Assembly: GCF_001913705.1 (NCBI RefSeq)
Contig: NZ_MKQD01000034.1
Coordinates: 248,001-312,000 of the forward strand
Length of the DNA stretch: 64,000 bases
Source: Thalassotalea sp. PP2-459
GTDB lineage: Bacteria > Pseudomonadota > Gammaproteobacteria > Enterobacterales > Alteromonadaceae
Direction: 5' to 3'
Part shown: piece by piece, positions 34,899 through 44,185 of the stretch
How the letters are laid out: every line of letters begins with the position of its first letter
Position numbering within the stretch: position 1 is the stretch's first letter
The notes under the pieces: model-generated
Databases searched by the model: none
What the model saw: only the letters and a program-made list of their open reading frames with translations
What the model was told of the DNA's origin: nothing
Position numbers and translations under genes: made by a program

Positions 34899-37472
34899 TT
34901 AAAAAATCTCACTTTCAGCATTTTTGTTGGAGTCAAAAATTTCATGGCTATTATCACTGGTTACATATTCGCTTGGTGCAGAGCCAAAAATAAAATATTC
35001 AAAGGTACTACTTCGATCGGTTTTATCGGTTAATTTTCCAGTGGCTTTATCGATACGCACAGAAATGATATTTTCAGGTTGAACAAATGGTTCAACAGGA
35101 AGTGTTTGCAAAGCTTTTTCCATAAAGTCGATCCAAGCAGGCTGAGCAGACTTCGCGCCAAACTCTCTTCCAGTGATCTGATTTTTATCTAAGTTGTTAT
35201 TATACGACGTACTACCAAGGTTCCGAGATGGATCATCGAAGCCTATCCAAGCTGTAGTGACTATGCGTCGGCTAAAGCCAGAGAACCAGGCATCTTTGGC
35301 TTCGTTAGTTGTTCCAGTTTTCCCTGCTATATCCCTTCTTTTAAGGCTTCTTGCACGAAAGCCAGTGCCTTGCCAACCGGGTGAAACTGACCAGTCAGCC
35401 CCCCAAATAGCTTCATTTAATGCTTGTGTAATTAAAAATGCATTTTGCTTGCTGATTACCCGTGTTGCGCGTTCGTATTGAGGAGTGTTTTCATCTATTG
35501 ATGAGTCTATTATTTCTGTCGTAAGTGGATCTGCAGAAATTGCTATGTTCTCATTTTCTGCATCGCCTTGTTGATTAACCAACTCACTGCAATCATCACA
35601 AGCGAGCTTGGGACTTGCTTGAAAGATAATATTACCGTTGGCATCTTCTATCCTGTCGATAATATAAGGTTCAATTAAATAACCGCCATTGGCAAAGGTT
35701 GCAAAACCTGTTGCCACCTCTAAAGGGGTTAATGAGGCAGAACCGAGTGCTAAAGATTCATCACGAGGCAACTCGTCAGGAGCAAAACCAAAAGAGGCCA
35801 AATGTGGGATCATTTTATCTAAACCAACAGCGCGAAAGAGCCTAACTGCAACCACGTTTTTAGATTGTGCCAAGGCTCTTTTTACGCGAATTTCACCACT
35901 GTATTGTTCCGGCGAATTTTTTGGTCGCCAAACAACACCTGTTCGTTGATCCCATTGATTAATAGGTACATCATTAACCAATGAGGCTAAGGTAAAGTTG
36001 TTTTCTAATGCTGCAGAATAAACGAATGGTTTAATGTTTGAACCGACTTGACGCTTAGCTTGAGTAACACGGTTGAACTGTGATTGTGCATAATTAAACC
36101 CACCAATAACTGCTTTGATTGAGCCATCATCAGGAGAAAGCGAGACTAAGGCAGAACTTGCTGAAGGTAATTGACTTAATCTAAGCTGTCCTTTTTCTTT
36201 GGTCACGTAAATAACGTCACCATAATGTAGAATTTCAGCCGCTTGTTTTGGAGCAGGCCCTTGTTTGTTATCGTTGAAAAATTCTCGAGCCCAAGATAAA
36301 CCTTGCCAATTAATGTTCTCTGTAGAGAGATCAGAAAACATGATTTGTACCGAACGTTCGTTTACTTGTGAAACAATGGCAGGTATTAAAGGCTCATAGG
36401 GCGGTATTTGCGATAAAGCTTCTTGTATCTCTTTATCTGAAAGGGGAGTAACAGGCTGTTCAGCTTCGATATTTCCTTGTTCGTCCTCATCTTTAGGTTC
36501 TCGCAAGTGCATAATCGGGCCACGATAGCCATGCCGCTGATCATAAGCCATTAAGTTGTTAATCACCGCTTTTTTTGCAGCATTTTGTAAGGAAGTCGAT
36601 ACTGTGGTGAACACTTTATAACCACCGGTATAAGCTTGTTCTTTGCCAAAGCGCTCAATCATTTCTTGGTGAGCCATTTCGGCAGCATAAGGTGCGTTAA
36701 GTACAATTTCAGCGCCATGCTTTTGCGCGGTTATCGGTGCATTGAGTGCTTGTTGATACGCTTGCTCGGTAATATAGTTCGTGACTAACATTCTATGTAA
36801 TACAACAGCTCTACGTGCCTTTGCACGCTCAGGATTACTAATTGGGTTTATCGTAGAGGGGGCTTTTGGTAAACCCGCTAACACCGCCATTTGTGCAAGG
36901 GTAAGATCTTGTACATCTTTGTTATAATAAACTTGTGCAGCGGCACCGAAACCAAATGAACGATGTCCAAGTGGAATTTTGTTCATATACAAAGCCAAAA
37001 TTTCATCTTTCGTTAGCAACATTTCAATATGGAACGCGGTGAATATCTCCCGAATTTTTCGAATGTAGGTTTGCTCGCGAGTGAGAAAAAAGTTACGAGC
37101 GACTTGCATGGTGATGGTACTTGCGCCACCTTTATTTTGCCCCATAACTTGACCGATAATTGCCCGAGTCATGCCGATTGGATCCACACCGAAATGCAGA
37201 TAAAAACGATCATCTTCAGTTGCAAGTACCGCATTGATAAGCTGCTGTGGCATTTCATCAATGGATAAAGGAATGCGCTTTTTCTCACCAAATTGGTTCA
37301 TTAAGTTACCATCAGCGCTATATATGGTCATTGGGGTTTGCCACTTAACACTTTTTAAAGAGGTTACGCTTGGCAGATCATCACGCATATATAAGTATAA
37401 AGCGCTCAGTGCTAGAACACCCGCACAGCCGATGTAAAATAGGACTTTGATCGTTTTTCTGAAAGATTTCAA
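34899..37472 (-). CDS. mrcA: Penicillin-binding protein 1A (bifunctional transglycosylase/transpeptidase)
   Basis: Peptidoglycan synthase of 857 residues anchored by one N-terminal membrane helix. The GT51 domain (about 55-230) has ATEDDRFYLHFGVD and GGASTITMQVARN. A linker/OB region follows (about 300-410), then the transpeptidase with the Ser nucleophile in RQVGSNIKPF, SKN in LAQSKNVVAV and KTG in IAGKTGTTNEAKDA. The start must be TTG at 37472: the upstream frame closes within eight codons and the membrane helix needs this N-terminus. It is divergent from pilMNOPQ, the conserved arrangement. Confidence 0.95.
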   Translation of the reverse strand: MKSFRKTIKVLFYIGCAGVLALSALYLYMRDDLPSVTSLKSVKWQTPMTIYSADGNLMNQFGEKKRIPLSIDEMPQQLINAVLATEDDRFYLHFGVDPIGMTRAIIGQVMGQNKGGASTITMQVARNFFLTREQTYIRKIREIFTAFHIEMLLTKDEILALYMNKIPLGHRSFGFGAAAQVYYNKDVQDLTLAQMAVLAGLPKAPSTINPISNPERAKARRAVVLHRMLVTNYITEQAYQQALNAPITAQKHGAEIVLNAPYAAEMAHQEMIERFGKEQAYTGGYKVFTTVSTSLQNAAKKAVINNLMAYDQRHGYRGPIMHLREPKDEDEQGNIEAEQPVTPLSDKEIQEALSQIPPYEPLIPAIVSQVNERSVQIMFSDLSTENINWQGLSWAREFFNDNKQGPAPKQAAEILHYGDVIYVTKEKGQLRLSQLPSASSALVSLSPDDGSIKAVIGGFNYAQSQFNRVTQAKRQVGSNIKPFVYSAALENNFTLASLVNDVPINQWDQRTGVVWRPKNSPEQYSGEIRVKRALAQSKNVVAVRLFRAVGLDKMIPHLASFGFAPDELPRDESLALGSASLTPLEVATGFATFANGGYLIEPYIIDRIEDANGNIIFQASPKLACDDCSELVNQQGDAENENIAISADPLTTEIIDSSIDENTPQYERATRVISKQNAFLITQALNEAIWGADWSVSPGWQGTGFRARSLKRRDIAGKTGTTNEAKDAWFSGFSRRIVTTAWIGFDDPSRNLGSTSYNNNLDKNQITGREFGAKSAQPAWIDFMEKALQTLPVEPFVQPENIISVRIDKATGKLTDKTDRSSTFEYFIFGSAPSEYVTSDNSHEIFDSNKNAESEIF

Positions 37473-37603
37473 ATTAAACTGCTCGACAAAAATTTACAAA
37501 AATTGACTATAACTACTAGTATATCCTTTAAAACCATGTAATAAATGTATTTATATGGAAAATATATCTATATTATTATAATAAAATGATTTAGTAGGAA
37601 GTT

Positions 37604-38683
37604 ATGCTTAGTAATCTATTGAGAAAGAAAGCTTCTCTCATTGTCGGAATTGACATTGGTTCGCACTCTGCAAAAGCTGTTTTGCTTAGTCAAACTGGCG
37701 ATTCCTATAAATTAGAATCGATTGCTACAGAGTCAATGCCAAGAGGTGCTTTGATCGATAGAGAGATTCAAGATATCGAAGCCGTTGGCAAAGTGATTGC
37801 AAAACTTCGCACACAAATCGCCTCTTCTGCTACCTATGCTGCTGCTGCTGTTTCAGGGCAAACCGTCATTACGAAAGTTATTTATATGGATGTTTCATTG
37901 AATGAGCAAGAACTTGCCAGCCAAATTGAAATTGAAGCCGACAGTTTGATCCCATATCCACTTGACGAAGTAAGCCTGGACTTTGAACCTCTTGAAGTAA
38001 ATGAATCTGACCCGACTAAAATTAATGTATTACTCAGCGCTGCCCGTACAGAGTCGGTTGAAGCAAGGGTTTCTGCTTTAGATACCGGAGGCTTTACTAC
38101 TAAAGTAATCGACGTAGAGTCATACGCGATAAGTCGTTCATATGATTTAATTTTATCGCAATTACCTGATGATGCGAATGACAAAGTTGTTGCGATGGTA
38201 GATGTAGGTGCCATGATGACACTTTTTTCAGTGACACAAAATGGAGAACACCTTTATAGTCGCGACCAAATGTTTGGCGGTGAACAATATACCCGTTCAA
38301 TCGTTTCTTATTATAACCAATCATTTGAAGAAGCTGAGCAGGCAAAGGTTACACATAATCTTCCACCAAATTATACGTTTGAAGTGTTAGCGCCTTTTCA
38401 TACTATTTTTGTACAGCAAGTACGTCGAGCGATACAAATGTTTTTAACTTCTAGTGGTAAAGAAAAAATTGATTACCTTGTTGTGTCAGGTGGTTGCGCG
38501 CAAGTTGAAGGTTTAGAAAAACTATTGAATGAAGAGCTTGGTATACATACCATTATTGCGGATCCATTCACTGGGATGGAAATTTCAGCTGATATCGATA
38601 AAACTGAACTCTCGCAATCAGCAAGTCAATACATGGTTGCCGCTGGATTAGCGCTAAGGAGTTTCTCTACATGGCATATATAA
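37604..38683 (+). CDS. pilM: Type IV pilus assembly ATPase-like protein PilM
   Basis: Actin-like (FtsA-fold) cytoplasmic protein of 359 residues that links the PilN/PilO inner-membrane complex to the pilus motor. The N-terminal VGIDIGSHSAKAVLL is the phosphate-1 motif, and VAMVDVGAMMTLF and LVVSGGCAQVEGL are the phosphate-2 and adenosine motifs. ATG follows TAGGAAG. It starts the pilMNOPQ operon, divergent from mrcA with 131 bases between them. It overlaps pilN by 13 bases. Confidence 0.95.
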   Translation: MLSNLLRKKASLIVGIDIGSHSAKAVLLSQTGDSYKLESIATESMPRGALIDREIQDIEAVGKVIAKLRTQIASSATYAAAAVSGQTVITKVIYMDVSLNEQELASQIEIEADSLIPYPLDEVSLDFEPLEVNESDPTKINVLLSAARTESVEARVSALDTGGFTTKVIDVESYAISRSYDLILSQLPDDANDKVVAMVDVGAMMTLFSVTQNGEHLYSRDQMFGGEQYTRSIVSYYNQSFEEAEQAKVTHNLPPNYTFEVLAPFHTIFVQQVRRAIQMFLTSSGKEKIDYLVVSGGCAQVEGLEKLLNEELGIHTIIADPFTGMEISADIDKTELSQSASQYMVAAGLALRSFSTWHI

Positions 38684-39252
38684 ACTTACTACCATGGCGT
38701 GAAGAAGCTGAAAAAGCCAAACAGCGGCAATATTTTACGTTATTAACAGCGGTTGCTTTAGTTGCGTTTGCTGTCGTTTTTTTGATTGGACAGTTTTATC
38801 AATTACGCATTGATGGTCAACTAGAAAGAAATCGCTTTTTACAAACTGAAATAGCGATTTTAGATAAACGTATTAGTGAAATAAAAACCTTAAATGAGAA
38901 AAAACAAGAGTTAGAAAAACGTATCTCAGTTGTTGAACAATTACAGCGTAGTCGTAATGTCGGTACGCAAGTACTGGATGAAATCGCTAAGATTGTGCCT
39001 TCAGGCGTTTATTTAACCAAGATGGAAAAACAGGGCAATACTATTCAATTGTTAGGTAAAAGTGAGTCAAACAATCATTTAGCTAATATGATCCGTAACA
39101 TTGAAGGCTCAGATTTATTAACGGATGCCGTGCTTGAATCTATTACCTCTAACGACGCAACAAGTAAATTATTAAGTGATTTTAAAATGCGTGTTCGTAT
39201 TAAAGGTTTATTAAACGCAAACGAACAAACAGCAACCCAAGGGGCGAGTTAA
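38671..39252 (+). CDS. pilN: Type IV pilus alignment protein PilN
   Basis: Bitopic inner-membrane protein of 193 residues. The N-terminal INLLPWREE is the PilM-binding motif, followed by a membrane helix (residues 24-42), a coiled coil (about 50-90, rich in Lys and Glu) and a ferredoxin-like periplasmic domain. It pairs with PilO to align the pilus machine. It overlaps pilM by 13 bases and shares one base with pilO. Confidence 0.95.
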   Translation: MAYINLLPWREEAEKAKQRQYFTLLTAVALVAFAVVFLIGQFYQLRIDGQLERNRFLQTEIAILDKRISEIKTLNEKKQELEKRISVVEQLQRSRNVGTQVLDEIAKIVPSGVYLTKMEKQGNTIQLLGKSESNNHLANMIRNIEGSDLLTDAVLESITSNDATSKLLSDFKMRVRIKGLLNANEQTATQGAS

Positions 39253-39845
39253 TGAAGATAGATTTCTCGCAATTTGACAACTTAGAACTCGACAATATTG
39301 GCAACTGGCCACCGTTGGCAAAAGGAGTGTTTGCAACGTTCCTCGCCATTGTTGTGATAGCGTTGGGCTATTTTCTTATTGTCTCAGATAAAATCAAACA
39401 ACTCGATAGGGTTGTTGCTGAAGAGACAACGTTAAAACAGCAGTATCAAAGTAAATATTATGTTGCAGCCAATTTAGAACGCTTTCAACAACAGATGGTT
39501 GAAGCCGAAACACTTTTTGCTGAACAATTAAAAAGTTTACCTGAAAGCCATGAAACGCCAGGTTTATTAGACGATATTACTTTTGTAGGCACTACTAGCG
39601 GCTTAGATTTTGTTAAATTAAATTGGCAGCCAGAGATAACACAAGAGATATATATTGAACTACCTATCGATATAGAAGTTGTTGGTTCTTATCATGAATT
39701 TGGAAACTTTGTGAGTAAAATCGCAGGGTTACCACGTATTGTTACCTTGCATGATTTTGACATTAATATGGTAGCCGATACAAACGGACAGTTAAATTTA
39801 AAATTACAGGCTAAAACCTATCGGTATAGGGAGACAGCACAATGA
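39252..39845 (+). CDS. pilO: Type IV pilus alignment protein PilO
   Basis: Inner-membrane partner of PilN, 197 residues. A short cytoplasmic N-terminus precedes a membrane helix (about residues 26-46, FATFLAIVVIALGYFLIV), a coiled coil and a periplasmic ferredoxin-like domain with the LPIDIEVVGSYHEFGNF pattern common in PilO. It shares a base with pilN upstream and overlaps pilP by 4. Confidence 0.95.
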   Translation: MKIDFSQFDNLELDNIGNWPPLAKGVFATFLAIVVIALGYFLIVSDKIKQLDRVVAEETTLKQQYQSKYYVAANLERFQQQMVEAETLFAEQLKSLPESHETPGLLDDITFVGTTSGLDFVKLNWQPEITQEIYIELPIDIEVVGSYHEFGNFVSKIAGLPRIVTLHDFDINMVADTNGQLNLKLQAKTYRYRETAQ

Positions 39846-40381
39846 TAAAACAACGATGCTTACCTCTTTTATTAATATTTTTAGGTGGCTGCTTTAATGA
39901 TAAAGCTGATTTACATGCACATATTGAGCAGGTGAAATCAACAACACCAAGTACGATAGAGCCAATGCCAGAAGTGCCAGTGTTTAATCATGTAGAATAT
40001 GGTGCATCAACGTTAAGAAGTCCATTCGATGCACCAAAACCTGAAGCGATTCAAGAAAAAATCCAACAAATGTCAGGTTGTTTAAGTCCTGATCCTCGTA
40101 GACGCAAGCAACCGTTAGAAAAGTTCGCAATAAGTGATCTATCAATGCGGGGTACGTTAGGTGAGTTGGGTATTACATGGGCATTGGTTCAAGCATCTGA
40201 TTCAACACTTCATCGTGTTGCGGTAGGAAGCTACCTAGGGCTTTATAATGGTCGAATTACTGAAGTCAGCCAAGATAAAGTCAAGGTTGTAGAGTTAATC
40301 CCAGATGGTGCTGGCTGTTGGGTTGAGCGTGAAACGACTGTTGCTATGGTTGAAGCAGAGAGTCAAGGGCAAAGGAACTAA
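39842..40381 (+). CDS. pilP: Type IV pilus lipoprotein PilP
   Basis: Inner-membrane lipoprotein of 179 residues. The signal peptide ends in lipobox FLGGC. An unstructured stretch (residues 20-75) is followed by the beta domain (about 90-170: MRGTLGELGITWALVQ, HRVAVGSYLGLYNGRI) that binds the PilQ secretin. It links the PilNO frame to the outer-membrane pore. Confidence 0.94.
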   Translation: MIKQRCLPLLLIFLGGCFNDKADLHAHIEQVKSTTPSTIEPMPEVPVFNHVEYGASTLRSPFDAPKPEAIQEKIQQMSGCLSPDPRRRKQPLEKFAISDLSMRGTLGELGITWALVQASDSTLHRVAVGSYLGLYNGRITEVSQDKVKVVELIPDGAGCWVERETTVAMVEAESQGQRN

Positions 40382-42432
40382 TGATGTTGCAAATAAATAA
40401 AATGAAAATGAAAGGTGTTAAGTGGCAACATAAGTTTGTTGTATTGGTTATTTTGTCGGTATCTTCGATATTTTCAATGGCCACTGAGGTAACTTCCTTA
40501 CGTTATAACACACTGCAAAATGATGAAATCGAACTGGTTTTTTCATTATCTCAACCAATAGTTGAGTTACCAAAAGTTGAAACGTCAATGACGCCAGCGC
40601 ATATTGATATAACATTTGAGGCTGACAGCTTTAATCAAGCATTGCTAGAGACCAGCATTAAACATGCAGGCGTTGAAACGGTCACCATGCAAAAAATTGC
40701 TGGCAATATTGTTGCTCGGGTTTCGTTAGATAAATTAGCCATTTTTGATGTGAGTGCTCAAGGACATGAATTTTCATTGCTTCTAAATAAAGATGTTGCT
40801 CCGAAAGCGATTAACAATTTATCGCCTGTGGGTGGTCAGTTTATTAACAAAATATCGAATATTGATTTTCGTCGTAATAAAGATGATCAGGCACAAATTA
40901 TTGTCAGCCTTGATGATAGTATGGTTGCTGTTGATGTTAGTGATCGTCTAGGCAAGTTATTTATTGAATTTCATAATACAGAAATTACCGAAGATCTCTT
41001 ATATCAATTAGATGTGACTGACTTTGGCACTAAAGTGACGACTATTGAAACCTTCAAAGAAGGAAAGAATGCACGCTTAGTCGTGGATATTGATGGCAGT
41101 TTTACTTTTGAACATAAACAGCAACAAAATGTGTTCTCGTTAACGGTAACCGAAGACGTGAAAGCGCCTGGTTATTTAGCGGATTCAGAAGACTTTAGCG
41201 GGCGTGCAATCTCTCTTAATTTTCAAGATATTCCAGTAAGAACAGTGCTGCAAATTATTGCAGATTTAAACGGCTTTAATTTAGTGACCAGTGATACTGT
41301 TGCAGGCAATATAACACTTAGGCTTGATGGTGTTCCTTGGGATCAGGCATTAGATATTATTTTAAAGGTTAAAGGATTAGATAAACGCATGGAAGGTAAC
41401 ATTTTAATGGTTGCCCCAGGCGATGAACTAGCCGCTAGAGAAGCTCAAGAATTACAAGCTCAGCAACAAGTCGCTGAACTGGCTCCCCTGTATTCTGAAT
41501 ATATCCAAGTTAATTATGCAAAAGCGATTGAATTTGCTGCTCTTGTTAAAAATGAAGAAAACAGTATTTTATCACCTAGAGGTAGTGTGAGTGTTGATGA
41601 AAGAACGAACACCTTATTGATCCGCGATACCGCACAAAGTATTGAAGATGTTAAACGAATGGTGAGCGTGTTAGACATTCCTGTACGGCAGGTAGTGATC
41701 GAGTCTCGTATGGTAACGGTTAAAGATAATATTAATGAAGAACTCGGTATACGTTGGGGAGTTACTGATACCGACGGCGAGTATGCTACTTCGGGTTCTA
41801 TAGGAGGCACTAATTCTGCTAATAACGGTTCAGTACCTTCTTTATCGGAGAGGCTTAATGTTAATTTACCGGCCTCTTCTGCTGCTGGTAGTATCGCCTT
41901 TCAGGTTGCTCGCTTAGCTGACGGAACGATTTTAGACTTAGAATTAAGCGCGCTTGAAAATGAAAATAAAGGTGAGATTATTGCTAGTCCTCGTATTACT
42001 ACCGCAAATCAAAAAGAAGCTTATATAGAGCAAGGTGTTGAAATTCCATATCAAGAAGCAGCTTCAAGTGGTGCAACGTCAACACAGTTTAAAAAAGCGG
42101 TATTGAGCCTGAAAGTAACACCGCAGATCACTCCGGATAATCGTATAATTCTAGATTTAATCGTGACGCAAGATACCGTTTCTGAAGTGACTAATGGCAG
42201 CGCACCGGCGATAGATACTCAAAGAATAGGCACACAAGTGTTGGTTAATAATGGTGAGACTATCGTTTTAGGTGGTATTTATCAGCAATCAGTGATCAAT
42301 AGCATCTCAAAAGTACCTGTTTTAGGTGATATTCCTTACTTCGGTTGGATGTTCCGCAACACAAATAACTTTAATGAGAAAAAAGAACTGCTTATTTTCG
42401 TCACGCCGCGTATTGTAACTGAAAGATTTTAA
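40381..42432 (+). CDS. pilQ: Type IV pilus secretin PilQ
   Basis: Outer-membrane secretin of 683 residues. A signal peptide (about 1-35) is followed by two AMIN domains (peptidoglycan binding, about 40-250), an STN/N0 domain (SLNFQDIPVRTVLQIIA), a secretin_N domain (LSPRGSVSVDERTNTLLIRD) and the secretin core ending with VPVLGDIPYFGWMFRNT and LLIFVTPRIV. The first ATG overlaps the pilP stop; a second ATG follows directly. It forms the pilus exit pore. An inverted repeat follows 8 bases after the stop. Confidence 0.95.
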   Translation: MMLQINKMKMKGVKWQHKFVVLVILSVSSIFSMATEVTSLRYNTLQNDEIELVFSLSQPIVELPKVETSMTPAHIDITFEADSFNQALLETSIKHAGVETVTMQKIAGNIVARVSLDKLAIFDVSAQGHEFSLLLNKDVAPKAINNLSPVGGQFINKISNIDFRRNKDDQAQIIVSLDDSMVAVDVSDRLGKLFIEFHNTEITEDLLYQLDVTDFGTKVTTIETFKEGKNARLVVDIDGSFTFEHKQQQNVFSLTVTEDVKAPGYLADSEDFSGRAISLNFQDIPVRTVLQIIADLNGFNLVTSDTVAGNITLRLDGVPWDQALDIILKVKGLDKRMEGNILMVAPGDELAAREAQELQAQQQVAELAPLYSEYIQVNYAKAIEFAALVKNEENSILSPRGSVSVDERTNTLLIRDTAQSIEDVKRMVSVLDIPVRQVVIESRMVTVKDNINEELGIRWGVTDTDGEYATSGSIGGTNSANNGSVPSLSERLNVNLPASSAAGSIAFQVARLADGTILDLELSALENENKGEIIASPRITTANQKEAYIEQGVEIPYQEAASSGATSTQFKKAVLSLKVTPQITPDNRIILDLIVTQDTVSEVTNGSAPAIDTQRIGTQVLVNNGETIVLGGIYQQSVINSISKVPVLGDIPYFGWMFRNTNNFNEKKELLIFVTPRIVTERF

Positions 42433-42439
42433 AGACTTT

Positions 42440-42479
42440 TTGCAAGTAAACTGTGTTTTTGTCCATTGCTTACTTGCAA
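42440..42479. repeat. 10-base inverted repeat after pilQ
   Basis: TTGCAAGTAA and TTACTTGCAA are perfect arms with 20 bases between them, directly after the pilQ stop. No T tract follows, so it is not a standard terminator; it may stabilise the mRNA or bind a protein. Confidence 0.7.
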
Positions 42480-42521
42480 TCTAGGGTTAACAATTGCGAT
42501 AATTACGCCCTTAAAATTTTC

Positions 42522-42536
42522 GAGGGAGGTTCCCTC
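42522..42536 (+). promoter_or_regulatory. GC-rich hairpin in the aroK leader
   Basis: GAGGGA-GGT-TCCCTC forms a tight hairpin about 45 bases before the aroK ATG, notable in an AT-rich gap. It might be a 5' UTR structure; no function is shown. Confidence 0.5.
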
Positions 42537-42580
42537 TTACCCATAAACGCAAATTAATTAACGAGTATTAAGTTAGTCTC

Positions 42581-43099
42581 ATGGCAGAAAAACGTAACAT
42601 TTTCTTGGTGGGCCCAATGGGCGCAGGCAAAAGCACCATAGGTAGAGAGTTAGCTGATAAACTACATTTAGAGTTTTATGATTCAGATCAGGAAATCGAG
42701 CGTCGCACAGGTGCGGATATCTCTTGGGTTTTCGATTTGGAAGGTGAAGAAGGTTTCCGTATCAGAGAAGAGCAGGTTATTGATGATTTAAGCCAATTAC
42801 AGGGTATCGTGTTAGCGACCGGTGGTGGCTCAGTGATCAGTGATCATGTGAGAAATCGTTTATCTGCACGTGGTATTGTTGTCTATTTAGAAACAACCAT
42901 TGATAAACAAGTAGCGCGTACACAGCGTGATCGCCGTCGTCCTTTATTGCAAACGTCTGAAGAGCCACGTTCTGTGCTTGAAAAACTAGCAGTAGAGCGC
43001 AACCCTTTATATGAAGAAGTTGCCGATGTGATTGTACAAACTGACGATCAAAGTGCAAAAATTGTCGCGAATAAAATTGTTGATCGCCTAGATTTTTAA
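42581..43099 (+). CDS. aroK: Shikimate kinase I
   Basis: Cytoplasmic kinase of 172 residues that phosphorylates shikimate in aromatic amino-acid synthesis. P-loop is [15 protein letters not shown]; the shikimate-binding Asp/Arg residues are in [12 protein letters not shown] and GFRIREEQV; the lid is [10 protein letters not shown]. The GGGS loop is at LATGGGSVI. It is 1 base upstream of aroB, as in other gammaproteobacteria. Confidence 0.97.
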   Translation: MAEKRNIFLVGPMGAGKSTIGRELADKLHLEFYDSDQEIERRTGADISWVFDLEGEEGFRIREEQVIDDLSQLQGIVLATGGGSVISDHVRNRLSARGIVVYLETTIDKQVARTQRDRRRPLLQTSEEPRSVLEKLAVERNPLYEEVADVIVQTDDQSAKIVANKIVDRLDF

Positions 43100-43100
43100 T

Positions 43101-44165
43101 ATGGCCACTTTACAGCTTGATTTAGCTGAGCGCAGTTATCCAATTTATATTGATAGTCACCTTTTAAAAGCAGGAGATCTGCTTACAAAGCATATTCGTG
43201 CAAAGCGAGTTTGTGTGGTGACTAACGATGTAGTATCTCAATTGTATTTGTCATCAGTAAAAGAATTGTTGAGTGGCTTTCAGGTAGATGAAATTATCTT
43301 ACCTGATGGAGAAGCAGAAAAAAGCTTACATAATTTCGAAAAAATCATGTCGCATTTACTTGCCAATACCCATGGCAGAGACACAACATTGATCGCTTTA
43401 GGCGGTGGTGTTATTGGTGATATAACTGGCTTTGCTGCTGCTTGCTATCAACGTGGCATCGATTTTATTCAAATTCCTACCACGTTACTTTCTCAGGTTG
43501 ATTCATCAGTAGGCGGTAAAACAGCGGTTAATCATCCTCTAGGGAAAAACATGATCGGTGCTTTTTACCAACCTAAAGCGGTACTAATCGATATTAACAG
43601 TTTAGCTACGTTACCAGCACGAGAGTTTTCTGCTGGTATGGCTGAAGTCATTAAGTATGGTATTTTAGGTGATCGTGAATTCTTCTATTGGCTTGAGCAA
43701 CACATAGATGCGATAAAATCATCAGAATCTAATGTATTAATTGAAATGATAGAACGCTGTTGTCAGTGCAAAGCTGATATTGTTTCCCAAGATGAAACAG
43801 AAGCTGGATGTAGAGCGCTGTTGAATCTCGGTCATACGTTCGGTCATGCAATAGAAGCAGAACAAGGCTATGGTAACTGGCTACACGGCGAAGCAGTAGC
43901 TACTGGCATGGTCCTTGCTGCTAAGCTTTCAGTAGCATTGAATTTGCTAGAAGCGTCAGAACTTCGTCGAATTGAGTCTTTACTTGCTGCGTTTGATTTA
44001 CCATTGGAAGCTCCTGAAACAATGGATTTTCATTCATTTATCAAACACATGCGCAGAGACAAAAAGAACATCGGCGGGAAACTTCGCCTTATTATACCCA
44101 ACACTATTGGCCAAGCGGTTATGCGTGATGATATTAGTGAGGATATGCTTCAGCAAATTCTGTAG
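43101..44165 (+). CDS. aroB: 3-dehydroquinate synthase
   Basis: NAD- and metal-dependent cyclase of 354 residues that makes 3-dehydroquinate from DAHP. NAD-binding region [13 protein letters not shown]; active-site regions [20 protein letters not shown] and [14 protein letters not shown] with metal-ligand His; [11 protein letters not shown] near the C-terminus. The order aroK-aroB-damX-dam is conserved. Confidence 0.97.
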   Translation: MATLQLDLAERSYPIYIDSHLLKAGDLLTKHIRAKRVCVVTNDVVSQLYLSSVKELLSGFQVDEIILPDGEAEKSLHNFEKIMSHLLANTHGRDTTLIALGGGVIGDITGFAAACYQRGIDFIQIPTTLLSQVDSSVGGKTAVNHPLGKNMIGAFYQPKAVLIDINSLATLPAREFSAGMAEVIKYGILGDREFFYWLEQHIDAIKSSESNVLIEMIERCCQCKADIVSQDETEAGCRALLNLGHTFGHAIEAEQGYGNWLHGEAVATGMVLAAKLSVALNLLEASELRRIESLLAAFDLPLEAPETMDFHSFIKHMRRDKKNIGGKLRLIIPNTIGQAVMRDDISEDMLQQIL

Positions 44166-44185
44166 AAAGTACAGAAAGGTGAAAC

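Noticed and set aside
34830-35033. 67-residue plus-strand ORF over the mrcA 3' end
   Set aside because: It runs through the mrcA terminator and antisense to mrcA, with no ribosome site.
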